The notes: generated from the sequence alone by a model not told the origin. DNA of 64,000 nucleotides from Minicystis rosea (GCA_001931535.1 CP016211.1:8293703-8357702), one strand, 5' to 3'. Positions 37,693 to 46,778 are shown, counted from the first letter of the stretch. Translations and numbers: made by a program.

Positions 37693-38817
37693 GTGTCGAC
37701 CACCGCCGAGAGCTCTGCCGCCCTGCTTCGCACACCGCTCTACGATGAGCACCTCCGGCTCGGAGCGAAGATGGTCCCGTTCGCCGGCTGGGAGATGCCG
37801 GTGCAGTACAAGGGCGTGACCGAGGAGCACAAGGCCGTGCGCGAAGCGGCCGGGCTCTTCGACACCTCGCACATGGGCGAGATCATCCTCTCGGGCGAGC
37901 ACGCGGCGCAGGTCGTCAACCACCTCATCACCAACGACGCGAGCCGGCTGACCGACGGTCAGGCCGTCTACACCTGCGCGTGCAACGAGCACGGCACCAT
38001 CCTCGACGATCTCATCGTCTATCGGATCGCCCAGGATCGCTGGCTCATCGTCTGCAACGCCGGCAACCGCGCGAAGATGGCCGCGCACTTTGCCAAGGCC
38101 GCGGAGAACCACTGCGAGTTCGAGGACGCCTCCGACAAGATGGCGATGATCGCGCTCCAGGGGCCCAAGGCGCTGGCCGTGGCGGCGCTCGCGGGCGGCG
38201 ACGGGCCGCGCCTCGCGGAGCTGCCTTCGTTCCACTTCCGCGACGCGGTGCTGGCCAACGTGCGTTGCACCGTCGCGCGCACGGGCTACACCGGCGAGGA
38301 CGGCGTCGAGCTCTTCTGTGCGCCCGCGGACGCGCCGCAGCTGTGGCGCACGCTCATCGATCTCGGCGCCCCGCTCGGCCTCCAGGCCGCGGGCCTCGCC
38401 GCGCGCGACACGCTCCGCCTCGAGGCGCGGCTCTCGCTCTACGGCAACGACATCGACGAGACGACGAACCCCATCGAGGCGGGCCTCGGCTGGGTGGTCA
38501 AGCTCGACAAAGGTGATTTCGTGGGGCGCGAGGCGCTCGCGCGGGTGAAGGCGCAGGGGCCGGCGCGCAAGCTCGTCGGGTTCGAGATGACGGGCCGCGG
38601 GATCGCGCGGCACGGTTATCCGATCTGCGACACCGCCGGCGCGCGCATCGGCATCTGCACGAGCGGCAGCCCCGGCCCCACCGCAGGCAAGAACATCGGC
38701 CTCGGCTACGTGCCCGCGACGATGAGCGCGATCGGCACGAAGCTCGTGGTCGACTGCCGCGGCCGCCTGGTCGAGGCCGAGGTGGTGAAGACGCCCTTCT
38801 ACAAGCGCGCCACCTGA
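37693..38817 (+). CDS. gcvT: glycine cleavage system T protein (aminomethyltransferase)
   Basis: A 374-residue GcvT, normal length, starting at GTG 37693. It moves the methylene group from the aminomethyl-lipoyl H protein to tetrahydrofolate and releases ammonia. Typical motifs: TPLYDEHLRLGAKMVPFAGW, GLFDTSHMGEI, TGYTGEDGVELF, GLAARDTLRLEA, NPIEAGLGW. It is 50 bp after the lipoprotein gene and 82 bp before gcvH. I see no glycine riboswitch in the short leader. Confidence 0.96.
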   Translation: MSTTAESSAALLRTPLYDEHLRLGAKMVPFAGWEMPVQYKGVTEEHKAVREAAGLFDTSHMGEIILSGEHAAQVVNHLITNDASRLTDGQAVYTCACNEHGTILDDLIVYRIAQDRWLIVCNAGNRAKMAAHFAKAAENHCEFEDASDKMAMIALQGPKALAVAALAGGDGPRLAELPSFHFRDAVLANVRCTVARTGYTGEDGVELFCAPADAPQLWRTLIDLGAPLGLQAAGLAARDTLRLEARLSLYGNDIDETTNPIEAGLGWVVKLDKGDFVGREALARVKAQGPARKLVGFEMTGRGIARHGYPICDTAGARIGICTSGSPGPTAGKNIGLGYVPATMSAIGTKLVVDCRGRLVEAEVVKTPFYKRAT

Positions 38818-38899
38818 GCCGCGCCGAAGACGAACGACGAAACGCACGCGCCCGCGCCGCTTGCGCGGGCTTTCCCCAACCGAGCGAGGACGAGACGAC

Positions 38900-39301
38900 A
38901 TGCAGAGCGACGACGTGAGGGCGGACCGGCGTTACACGAAGGACCACGAGTGGGCGAAGGAGAGCGGCGCCGAGGTGCTCGTGGGCATCACCGCCTTCGC
39001 GGTCGATCAGCTCGGTGACATCACCCTCGTGAACCTCGACGTGAAGCCGGGCGACATCATCACCGCCGGCAAGGCCTTCGGGACCATCGAGAGCGTGAAG
39101 ACGCTGAGCGATCTCTTCGCGCCCATCAGCGGCAAGGTCACGCGCATCAACGCCGACCTCGAGACCCGCCCCGAGCTCGTGAACGACGACTGCTACGACA
39201 AAGCGTGGATGATCGCCATCACGCCGTCCGATGCGGCCGAGGTCGCCGGTTTGCTCGAGCCCTCCGCGTACAGCGAGCTGCTCAAGACCGCGGCGCATTA
39301 G
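38900..39301 (+). CDS. gcvH: glycine cleavage system H protein
   Basis: A 133-residue lipoyl carrier from ATG 38900. KDHEWAKE at the N-terminus, GITAFAVDQLGDITLVNL, and the lipoylation site ESVKTLSD with Lys67 are all present, as is the C-terminal NDDCYDKAWMIAI. It carries the aminomethyl group between the P, T and L proteins. It is followed by the hairpin repeat cluster that separates it from gcvPA. Confidence 0.96.
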   Translation: MQSDDVRADRRYTKDHEWAKESGAEVLVGITAFAVDQLGDITLVNLDVKPGDIITAGKAFGTIESVKTLSDLFAPISGKVTRINADLETRPELVNDDCYDKAWMIAITPSDAAEVAGLLEPSAYSELLKTAAH

Positions 39302-39303
39302 TT

Positions 39304-39545
39304 ACGATGGGGCCGCAAGCGGCCGTTGATTCACGATGGGGCCGCAAGCGGCCCCATACCCCGCGCCGGACGAGCCGGCGCTTGTTCACGATCGGGCCGC
39401 GAGCGGTCGCTGATTCACGATGGGGCCGCGAGCGGCCGCTGATTCACGATGGGGCCGCGAGCGGCCGCTGATTCACGATGGGGCCGCGAGCGGCCCCATG
39501 CCCCGCGCCGGACGAGCCGGCGCTGGTCCACGATGGGGCCGCCGG
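39304..39545. repeat. tandem hairpin repeat cluster between gcvH and gcvPA
   Basis: Most of the 439-bp gap holds copies of ACGATGGGGCCGCGAGCGGC starting at 39304, 39333, 39388, 39417, 39446, 39475 and 39530, that is, spacings of 29 or 55 bp. Each copy contains GGCCGC(G/A)AGCGGCC, a short perfect hairpin; two copies end in GCGGCCCCAT and are followed by CCCCGCGCCGGACGAGCCGG. The rest of the gap holds a second hairpin (39585-39621) and the gcvPA leader. Possibly a multi-copy transcription terminator or REP-like element. Confidence 0.85.
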
Positions 39546-39584
39546 CCGAGCCGGCGCTGATCGACACCTCGATCGGCTTTCTGT

Positions 39585-39621
39585 GAGCCCGCTCGCGACG
39601 AGCGTTTTCCCGAGCGGGCTC
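39585..39621. terminator. strong hairpin upstream of gcvPA
   Basis: GAGCCCGCTCG and CGAGCGGGCTC form a perfect 11-bp stem with a 15-nt loop containing TTTT. No U-run follows on either strand. Could stop transcription coming from gcvTH or act as an RNA structure ahead of gcvPA. Confidence 0.5.
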
Positions 39622-39740
39622 TAGAATCGTCGGGGCCGGTCGCGACGGCCTACCGTCGTTCCCCCGACGTCGCCCCGCGCGGCGGTGGCTCGAAGCCTTG
39701 GCCTGCGCGGTGTGCCCTCACTCCTGCCGTAAGCGAGATC

Positions 39741-41105
39741 ATGCGTTACCTGCCTCATACCAACGAAGAGATCACCGCGATGCTCGCGGCCGTCGGGCTG
39801 CCTTCGCTCGACGACCTGTACAGCTCCATCCCGGCCGAGGCACGGCTCGGCCGGCCGCTCGATCTGCCCGAAGGTGTGGACGAGCCCACGCTCATGCGCG
39901 AGCTCGAGACCCTCGCCGACAAGAACACGGCGTCGCGCATGCTCTCGTTCCTCGGCGCCGGCGCGTACGAGCATCACTTCCCGCCCGCGGCCGATCAGCT
40001 CCTCCTCCGCAGCGAGTTCTACACGGCCTACACGCCGTACCAGCCCGAGGTCGCTCAGGGCACGCTGCAGGTGATCTTCGAGTTCCAGACGATGGTGAGC
40101 GAGATCCTCGGCCTCCCCGTCGCCAACGCGTCGATGTACGACGGCGCCAGCGCCGCCGCCGAGGCCGTGCTCATGGCGCGCCGCCTCAACGGCCGCGAGC
40201 ACACTGTGATCTGCGAGGGCGTGCACCCGCACTACACCGGCACGATCGAGACCTACGTCGCCGGCATCGGTCACGGCGCGAAGTCGCTCACGCGCGTCTC
40301 CGTCGGCCGCGACGGCGCGAGCGACGTCGCGGCGATCACCGCCGCCATCACCGCCGAGACGGCCTGCGTCGTCGTCGGTTACCCGAACTTCTTCGGCAGC
40401 GTCACCGATCTCGCCGCCATCGCCGAGGCCGCGCATCAGAAGGGCGCGCTCCTCGTGACGGTCACCGAGGATCCGTATGCGCTCGCGCTCCTCCAGCCGC
40501 CGGGCGCGCTCGGCGCCGACATCGCCGTGGGCGAAGGGCAGCCGCTCGGTCTCCCGCCGCAGTTCGGCGGCCCCGGCGTAGGCCTCTTCGCGTGCCGCAA
40601 CGATCGCAAATACCTCCAGCAGATCCCCGGGCGCCTCGTCGGCGAGACGGTCGATCGCAGCGGCCGCCGCGGCTACGTGCTCACGCTCGCCACGCGCGAG
40701 CAGCACATCCGCCGCGAGCGCGCGACCAGCAACATCTGCACGAACAGCGGCCTGATGGCGACGGCGGTGACCATCAAGATGGCCATGCTCGGCAAGAGCG
40801 GCTTCATCGCCGCGGCCCGCCAGTGCCTCGCCAAAACGGAGTACCTCAAGGCCGCGCTGGCGAAGCTCCCCGGATACTCGCTCCCGTTCGCGGCGCCGAC
40901 GTTCAACGAGTTCGTCCTCGCCGTGCGCGGCGGCGACGCGAGCAAGCTCACTTCCGCGCTCACGGCCTCCGGCATCATCGCCGGCCTCGACCTCGGTCGT
41001 ATCGATCCGGCTCGGAAGGATCAGCTTCTCATCGCCGTCACGGAGCGACACACGCGCGCCGACCTCGATCGCTTCATCGGTGCGCTCGCGACGTATCCGG
41101 GATAA
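39741..41105 (+). CDS. gcvPA: glycine dehydrogenase (decarboxylating) subunit 1
   Basis: A 454-residue GcvPA, the N-terminal half of the two-subunit P protein, starting MRYLPHTNEEITAML at ATG 39741. Conserved blocks: FLGAGAYEHHFPPA, FYTAYTPYQPEVAQGTLQ, MYDGASAAAEA, ATSNICTNSGLMA. With GcvPB it decarboxylates glycine using PLP, which sits on GcvPB. No gcvPB gene follows here; the next gene is unrelated, so the second subunit and the L protein must be encoded elsewhere. Confidence 0.95.
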   Translation: MRYLPHTNEEITAMLAAVGLPSLDDLYSSIPAEARLGRPLDLPEGVDEPTLMRELETLADKNTASRMLSFLGAGAYEHHFPPAADQLLLRSEFYTAYTPYQPEVAQGTLQVIFEFQTMVSEILGLPVANASMYDGASAAAEAVLMARRLNGREHTVICEGVHPHYTGTIETYVAGIGHGAKSLTRVSVGRDGASDVAAITAAITAETACVVVGYPNFFGSVTDLAAIAEAAHQKGALLVTVTEDPYALALLQPPGALGADIAVGEGQPLGLPPQFGGPGVGLFACRNDRKYLQQIPGRLVGETVDRSGRRGYVLTLATREQHIRRERATSNICTNSGLMATAVTIKMAMLGKSGFIAAARQCLAKTEYLKAALAKLPGYSLPFAAPTFNEFVLAVRGGDASKLTSALTASGIIAGLDLGRIDPARKDQLLIAVTERHTRADLDRFIGALATYPG

Positions 41106-41158
41106 GAACGTTTTTTCAGCATCATAAAACCCGAACTTCATCCGGACGTTGCCCACCC

Positions 41159-41179
41159 CTCCGATCCCGGGGATCGGAG
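41159..41179. other. near-perfect palindrome between gcvPA and the next gene
   Basis: CTCCGATCCC and GGGATCGGAG flank a single G, 33 bp before the next start codon. It could be an operator or a terminator stem for gcvPA; no U-run is present. Confidence 0.45.
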
Positions 41180-41211
41180 AGGGTGGCGCGCGGCCAGGGT
41201 CCAGCGTGATA

Positions 41212-41571
41212 ATGACTACCGTGAAGTCCTCCGAGGTTCCGACCGTCAAGGCGAAGCGCTCCCCCGTCATCCTCGTCGTGGGCTTCGGGGCGGACTTCGT
41301 GCGGCGCTGCGATGCCGCGGCCACCGGCACCGAGGCCACCATCGTCGGCATCGAAGCGGGCGCCGAGTCGGCCTTCACCATGCAGACGCTGCCGCTCGCG
41401 GTGGTGATGCAGCGCGAGAGCATCCGCACCTCGCCGCTTGCGACGATCGCGCGTGAGCTCGGCATCGGGCTCATCGCCGTGCCCGGCGAAGACGTCACCG
41501 ATGCCCGCCTGAAAGAGCTCTTCGAAGGCGCGATGGCAGCCTCCCAAGCACGCTCGCGCCCGAGCCGCTGA
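41212..41571 (+). CDS. small alpha/beta protein, unknown function
   Basis: A 119-residue protein from ATG 41212. A hydrophobic first strand (SPVILVVGFGADFVRRC) and alternating helices and strands (ATIVGIEAG, LPLAVVMQ, LGIGLIAVPGEDV) suggest a receiver-like or Rossmann-like fold, but phosphorylation-site residues of response regulators are not clear. It is about 105 bp after gcvPA on the same strand. No family recognised. Confidence 0.6.
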   Translation: MTTVKSSEVPTVKAKRSPVILVVGFGADFVRRCDAAATGTEATIVGIEAGAESAFTMQTLPLAVVMQRESIRTSPLATIARELGIGLIAVPGEDVTDARLKELFEGAMAASQARSRPSR

Positions 41572-41979
41572 GCCACACCGCTCGAGCCTCGAGCACGATC
41601 GGCGTACGCCTCCCGCAGCGATCGTTCGTGCCGTCATCATGAGCGTCGATCGGCGTGCGCGCATGCCGTCGCGATGGCTCACGTCACCATCACGAGACAC
41701 GGCGTCTCGTGGGTGATCGAGCTCCATCCGCATGACGACGCTTCACGGCTGGTGCTCGCGCACACCATTGCCGGTGTGCCGCGTCCGCGGCGCACACCGA
41801 TCGCTGCGCACCGAGGCGACCTCCTCTGCTCGCGACCAGGACACAGCACCGCGCTTCTTGCACTGCGCCTGCGCATGCAAACTTCTTTCAGCCACGAGGC
41901 GCACGTGCCGAGGAAGCTCGCTGCTTTCTGCATTTTCGCTTGGTGGCACAGGGCGTGCTGACCGCCTTCCGCGACCTGC
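41572..41979. other. intergenic region without a supported gene
   Basis: 408 bp before the TolC-like gene. Short open frames on both strands have no ribosome site, no recognisable motif and many Arg/His codons. Repeated phrases GATCGGCGT(A/G) near 41600 and 41650 were noted. I see nothing else definite; the last 100 bp may hold the TolC-like gene's promoter. Confidence 0.5.
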
Positions 41980-43434
41980 ATGGGCCGCGTGGAGGACATT
42001 CTCTTGTCGTTCGTCGCAGCACATCCGCGCGCAGGCCGGGCCGTAGCCCGACTCGCGTCCTTCGTCACGCTCGCCGTCGCGCTCTGCGCCGGCGCCCCTG
42101 CGGCTGCCGACGGCGGCGGTGATGCGAGCGGCGCGCGGGCGGCGCCGGTGAGCGGGCTGCTCCACGACGATCGCGCGATCGTCACGTGGCTCAAGCAACG
42201 ACACCACGCGCTCCTCGCCGCGCAGGCCCGCGTCGCGCAAGCCCGCGCCGACGTCGGTGCGGCGCGGATCCTACTGCCGAACCCGCAGGTCGACGTGACC
42301 CTCGGCGGCATCGGCGTCGGCCGCGGCAACTACACGCTGCCGCCTGGAACGCCGCTCGGCTTCAACGACACGTCGAACATCGGCGTCGGCATCACCCAGA
42401 CCATCGAGCTCGGCAAGCGGGGCCCGCGCGTCGAAGCGGCGGAGCTGCGCGCCGAGAGCGCGGGCAAAGGCTGGGAAGATGCGCTCGGCGATCGCGTCGC
42501 CGAAGCGCGCTCGGCGCTCGCGCGCGTCGCGTACCTCAAGGCGCGCATGGTGCTGCTCGAAGACAACATGGAGGGCGCGCGCCGCTCGGCCGACCTGCAG
42601 AAAGCGCGGCTCGATCGCGGGGCCGTCTCCGGCAGCGACTACGATCGCCTGCTCCTCGACAACATCAGCCTCGAAGCCGACATCGCGCGCGCCCGCGCCG
42701 ATCTCGAGGCCGCGCTCTCCACCTGCGCGGGGATCATGCTCGCGCCCTGCGACGCGGCCGCCGCGCAGATCGCCGACGTCGACGCCGCCGCGCCGCTGCC
42801 CGCGCAGGTCGCCGCCATGAGCGACGAGATCGACAAGCGCCCCGACGTGCAGGCCGCGCGCCTCGAAGGCGCGGCCGCCGAGAAGGACGCCGTCCTCGCC
42901 GAGCGGCGCGCCATCCCCGATCCGAGCCTCCGCGTCGGCTTCACGCACGACAACTACCTGGCCGGCGGATCGCAGCCGAACACGTTCCAGATCACGCTCA
43001 CCGTTCCCCTGCCCATCTTCGATCACGGGCAGCACGACGCCGCCAAGGCACGCGCGCGCGCGCTCGAGCAGCGCTACGTCGCGAACGGGCTCGCCGCCGT
43101 CGCGCAGCGGGATTTCGCCGGCCTCCTCAGCCGCAAGGCCTTCGTCGAGTCGGCGCGACGCACGCTCGACACCGTGGCCGTGCCCAAATCGACGGGCATC
43201 CTCGACGCCACCACCAAGGCCTTCGAGCAGGGTCAGGTGAGCATGACCGATCTGCTCCTCGCGCGGCGCACGCACCTCTCCTTGGTGCTGACCCAGATGG
43301 ATCTGCATTTCGAGCACTTCTCGGTGCGCAGCGATCTCCGCCACACCCTCGCGCTCGACGCCGTGGCGCCGAGCGGAGATGCGGGGTCGCGCGACAGCGC
43401 TGGGCCGTCCCGGCCGCCCGCTGGGAGCCGCTGA
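41980..43434 (+). CDS. TolC-family outer-membrane efflux protein
   Basis: A 484-residue protein from ATG 41980, with a rather long signal (LASFVTLAVALCAGAPAAA). Two long amphipathic helical stretches are separated by strands, as in TolC/OEP: HHALLAAQARVAQARADVGAARILLPNP, GITQTIELGKRGPRVEAAE broken here for length, then a repeat half with RPDVQAARLEGAAAEKD and VPLPIFDHGQHDAAKAR. It forms the outer-membrane channel of a CusC/CzcC-type efflux or type I secretion system. No membrane-fusion or RND pump gene is adjacent; the next genes are a two-component pair that may control it. Confidence 0.88.
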   Translation: MGRVEDILLSFVAAHPRAGRAVARLASFVTLAVALCAGAPAAADGGGDASGARAAPVSGLLHDDRAIVTWLKQRHHALLAAQARVAQARADVGAARILLPNPQVDVTLGGIGVGRGNYTLPPGTPLGFNDTSNIGVGITQTIELGKRGPRVEAAELRAESAGKGWEDALGDRVAEARSALARVAYLKARMVLLEDNMEGARRSADLQKARLDRGAVSGSDYDRLLLDNISLEADIARARADLEAALSTCAGIMLAPCDAAAAQIADVDAAAPLPAQVAAMSDEIDKRPDVQAARLEGAAAEKDAVLAERRAIPDPSLRVGFTHDNYLAGGSQPNTFQITLTVPLPIFDHGQHDAAKARARALEQRYVANGLAAVAQRDFAGLLSRKAFVESARRTLDTVAVPKSTGILDATTKAFEQGQVSMTDLLLARRTHLSLVLTQMDLHFEHFSVRSDLRHTLALDAVAPSGDAGSRDSAGPSRPPAGSR

Positions 43435-43588
43435 CGTGTCATCGGCCGCGTCCGGCCCCTTGCGAGGAACCAAGTCCCGCGGCATGCAGGGCATCCTCGG
43501 TCCCGGCTGGGGCGGGCGGCGCGCTATTTCGCCCAGTCCAGAGGTACCATCGCCGGAGTCCCACCCTCCCCTCCGATCACCGAGCGCT

Positions 43589-45406
43589 GTGTCCTCTCCC
43601 TCCCCGCGTTCCCAGCCTCCGACGAGCGTCGCCAGCGAGCGCCTCGAGCGGCCGAACGCCCTCGCCGCCGCGCACACCCGCTTCGCGCGCGCCGCGCTCG
43701 CCATCTACCTCGCGTCGGCCGCGGCCTCGGTGGCGTTGCTCCTCGTCGCGCTCGTCACCGATCAAGCGCACGACGAAGACCAGATCCGCGAGCAGCTCCT
43801 CCTCGAGACCGACGTCCGCGCGCACTCGCTGAGCCAGCGCCTCGAGCTGCTCGTGAGCGAGCTGCGCCGCTTGAGCCAGCGCTCCGAGGTCGATCTCCAC
43901 GATCAAAATCTCGCCCCCGAGAAGAGCCTCCTCCAGCTCTCCCACGAGCGCAGCACGTTCTTCAACGTCGGCGTCGCCATCGTCGACAAGAAGGGCGACG
44001 TCGTGTGGTCCGAGCCCTCGGCGTTCCTCTCCGGCGGCGTCAGCTTCGCGTCGGAGAAATGGTTCGGCTCGGTGCGCCGGAGCCGCGCGTTCCGCATCGT
44101 GCCGGTGCAGCCCGATCGGCCCGACTCGGTGCTCTACGTCGTCTCGCCGCTGGTGCGAAACCAGGAGTTCGGCGGCGCGCTCCTCGGCGCCGTCGATCTC
44201 GCGCGCGGCGCGCCCCTCAGCGCCGCCAACAAGTCGGAGCTCGTCATCGCCACGCACGACGGGACGGTGGTCTATCCGCCGTCGCCGCCGGCCTTCGCGC
44301 GCGAGCCCGCGTGGCACAGCCTCTTCGCCAAGACGCCGACCGAAGCTTTCCGGCAACAGGTCGTGCTCGAGAGCGCGCCGCGCACGGTGGCCGTTTCGCC
44401 GGTCTCGGGGACCGATCTCTTGTTCCTCTCCGTCGGCCGCGACGACAAGCTCTTCGCCGCGGCGCGCGTACGGCTCAGCACCCGCCTCCTCGCCGGCCTC
44501 GCGCTCGCGCTCACGCCGGCCGTGCTGCTCGTGCTGGTGCTCTGGCGATCGCTCAAGGTCTTCCGCAAGAGCGAGGAGGACGCGGTCCGCGAGGAGCGCC
44601 TGCGCCTGCTCGGCGAAGCGGCCAACTCGATTGCGCACGAGGTGAAGAACGCGCTCAACGGCCTCTCGATGGGGCTCGATCTCGTGGTCCGCACCTACAG
44701 CGACACGGCGGCCTCCGTGAGCGCGGCCGCCTCTGCGGTGCGCGCGGGCGGGACCGCGATGACGCCGCCGTCCACCTCGCTCTCGGGCACGAAGAGCGCA
44801 GGTCGCTCGCCGGTCGAGCGGCGCGAGCGCATCGTCGGCGAGCTGCGGCGCGAGATCCAGCGCCTCTCCGAGTTCACCACCGAGCTCATGACCTTCTCAC
44901 GTGGCGTCGAGCCGCGACGCACCCGCGTCGATCTCGCCGACTTCGTCCCCAAGGTCACCGGCCTGCTCCGTGACGCCGCCGAGGAGCACGGCGCCGAGAT
45001 CGATCTCATCGAGCCCAGCGAGCCCGTGTGGGTCGAGGCCGACGCGGCCCTGCTCCACGCGGTGATCTCGAACCTCGCGGGCAACGCGCTCGACGCGGCC
45101 ACCGCCGGCTCGCCCACGCCGCGCGTCGAGATTCGCCTCGATGTACGCAATGGCATCGCGCACCTCCGCGTGAGCGACAATGGCAAGGGCGTGTCCGCCA
45201 CGATGCGCGGGCGCCTCTTCGAGCCGTTCCAAACCGAGAAGCCCAACGGCGTCGGCATCGGCCTCGCGCTCTCACGCAAGATCGCCCGCGCCCACGGCGG
45301 CGATCTCCTGCTCGCCGAGGCGCGCGGCACGCAGCCGGGCTTCCCCGGCGCGAGCTTCGAGCTGACGCTGCCCCTGACGACGACGGAAGAAGACGAGGAT
45401 CAATGA
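43589..45406 (+). CDS. membrane sensor histidine kinase
   Basis: About 605 residues from GTG 43589 (start uncertain; the frame is open upstream). Membrane helices near residues 30-55 (ALAIYLASAAASVALLLVALV) and 300-320 (LLAGLALALTPAVLLVLVLW) flank a periplasmic sensor domain of dCache-like character. The HisKA box is SIAHEVKNALNGL with phospho-acceptor His350, followed by an unusual Ala/Ser/Thr insert, then the ATPase motifs NLAGNALDAA, DNGKGV and GVGIGLALSRKIA. Its stop overlaps the response regulator start (ATGA), so the two are coupled. Confidence 0.9.
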   Translation: MSSPSPRSQPPTSVASERLERPNALAAAHTRFARAALAIYLASAAASVALLLVALVTDQAHDEDQIREQLLLETDVRAHSLSQRLELLVSELRRLSQRSEVDLHDQNLAPEKSLLQLSHERSTFFNVGVAIVDKKGDVVWSEPSAFLSGGVSFASEKWFGSVRRSRAFRIVPVQPDRPDSVLYVVSPLVRNQEFGGALLGAVDLARGAPLSAANKSELVIATHDGTVVYPPSPPAFAREPAWHSLFAKTPTEAFRQQVVLESAPRTVAVSPVSGTDLLFLSVGRDDKLFAAARVRLSTRLLAGLALALTPAVLLVLVLWRSLKVFRKSEEDAVREERLRLLGEAANSIAHEVKNALNGLSMGLDLVVRTYSDTAASVSAAASAVRAGGTAMTPPSTSLSGTKSAGRSPVERRERIVGELRREIQRLSEFTTELMTFSRGVEPRRTRVDLADFVPKVTGLLRDAAEEHGAEIDLIEPSEPVWVEADAALLHAVISNLAGNALDAATAGSPTPRVEIRLDVRNGIAHLRVSDNGKGVSATMRGRLFEPFQTEKPNGVGIGLALSRKIARAHGGDLLLAEARGTQPGFPGASFELTLPLTTTEEDEDQ

Positions 45407-46578
45407 GACCGAGCGTCCTGGTGGTCGACGACGAGCGCAGCTTCCGCCTTCTCGCGGAGGAGGCGCTCTCGTCCGAGGGCTTCGACGTGCGCACCGCCGG
45501 GACCCTGGCGCGCGCCCGCGTCGAGCTCGACAAATCCGCGCCCGACGTGATGATCCTCGATCGCCGCCTGCCCGACGGCGACGGCATCGATCTCCTGCGC
45601 GAGCTGGCGTCGAGCGGGCAGCTCACGTCGCAGGTGATCGTGGTCACCGCCTACGCCGACGTGAACAACGCGGTGGAGGCACTGCAAGCGGGCGCCGTCG
45701 ACTACCTGACGAAGCCGCTCCAGGTGACGGACCTCATCATCAAGGTCCGCAAGGTGCTCGAGGCGCGCGGCCTCCGCGATCGCTTGGCGTTGGCGAAGAG
45801 CGATCAGCGCGCGCCCATCATCGCGCCCAAGAGCGCGGCCGCGCGCGAGGTCTTGTTCAAGCTCGAGCAGGTGGCGCAGAGCCCGCTCACGCCGGTGTTC
45901 CTCGTCGGGCCCTCGGGCGCGGGCAAGCAATACGCGGCCGAGATGCTCCACAAGATGACCTTCGCGGACAACCCCGACGGCGCGCCCTTCGTCGAGGTCA
46001 ACTGCGCCGCGCTCCCGAGCCATCTCGTGGAGAGCGAGCTCTTCGGACACGAGCGCGGCGCCTTCACCGACGCCAAATCGATGCGCCGCGGCCTGATCGA
46101 GCTGGCCGACGGCGGCACGCTCTTCCTCGACGAGATCACCGAGCTGCCCGAGCCCTCGCAGGCGAAGCTCCTCAAGTTCCTCGACTCGATGCGCTTCCGT
46201 CGGCTCGGCGGGCAGCGCGAGATCGAGGTCGGCCTGCGCGTCGTGGTGGCCACGAACCGCGACGTGCAGAAGCTCGATCCCGCTCGTTTCCGCGAGGATC
46301 TCTACCATCGCCTGGCCGTCTTCCTCGTCAACATCCCCTCGCTCGCCGAGCGCCGCGAGGATTTGCCCGAGCTCATCGAGCACTTCGTCCGCTACTTCGC
46401 GGGCCGCGTGAAGAAGCGCATCACCGGCATCACCGCCGGCGCCATGGCCGCCCTCGCGACCTACAACTATCCGGGCAACGTGCGCGAGCTGCGCAACATC
46501 ATCGAGCGGGCCATCATCCTCACGCCCGGCCCCGAGATCACCGAGCGCGACGTGATCCTCCCGAGCGCCGCGAGGTGA
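45403..46578 (+). CDS. NtrC-type response regulator, receiver plus AAA+ domain, lacking its HTH
   Basis: 391 residues from ATG 45403. The receiver (about 4-120) has phospho-Asp53 in LDRRLPDGDG. The AAA+ domain (about 145-375) has Walker A GPSGAGKQ, Walker B LFLDEITEL and the arginine-finger region FREDLYHRL. The sigma-54-contacting loop reads GAFTDA (219-224) where GAFTGA is usual, which could weaken sigma-54 remodelling. The frame stops at TGA 46578 before the expected C-terminal Fis helix-turn-helix; that domain lies in the overlapping frame starting GTG 46575. One extra G at the GAGG run before 46575 would join them. Partner of the upstream histidine kinase. Confidence 0.88.
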   Translation: MRPSVLVVDDERSFRLLAEEALSSEGFDVRTAGTLARARVELDKSAPDVMILDRRLPDGDGIDLLRELASSGQLTSQVIVVTAYADVNNAVEALQAGAVDYLTKPLQVTDLIIKVRKVLEARGLRDRLALAKSDQRAPIIAPKSAAAREVLFKLEQVAQSPLTPVFLVGPSGAGKQYAAEMLHKMTFADNPDGAPFVEVNCAALPSHLVESELFGHERGAFTDAKSMRRGLIELADGGTLFLDEITELPEPSQAKLLKFLDSMRFRRLGGQREIEVGLRVVVATNRDVQKLDPARFREDLYHRLAVFLVNIPSLAERREDLPELIEHFVRYFAGRVKKRITGITAGAMAALATYNYPGNVRELRNIIERAIILTPGPEITERDVILPSAAR

Positions 46579-46778
46579 AGGGCGAGACCGCGTCGTTCTT
46601 CTCGGTGCGCCTGCAAGCGGACGGCACGCCTCCGCCCGTCGAGGTCGTCGAGCGCAACTACGTCGCCCGCGTGCTCGAGCAGCTCGGCGGCAAGCGCATG
46701 GCCGCAGCGCAGGCGCTCGGCATCTCGTACCCCACGTTCCTCAAACGACTGCGAGAGCTGGGTCTGTCGCAGGAGTAG
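46575..46778 (+). CDS. Fis-type helix-turn-helix, separated C-terminus of the NtrC-type regulator
   Basis: 67 residues from GTG 46575, overlapping the regulator's stop by GTGA. The C-terminal half is a Fis-family DNA-binding domain: EVVERNYVARVLEQLGGK, then MAAAQALGISYPTFLKRL. NtrC-type regulators normally carry this domain on the same chain. Either a one-base loss (real or a sequencing error) split the gene, or the domain is made as a separate, translationally coupled peptide. Confidence 0.75.
   Translation: MKGETASFFSVRLQADGTPPPVEVVERNYVARVLEQLGGKRMAAAQALGISYPTFLKRLRELGLSQE

Noticed and set aside
39304..39545. Possible CRISPR array of 29-bp repeats
   Set aside because: Units are directly tandem with no unique spacers and no cas genes are nearby.
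41674..41961. 95-codon frame before the TolC-like gene
   Set aside because: No ribosome site, no recognisable domain, odd composition; treated as intergenic.
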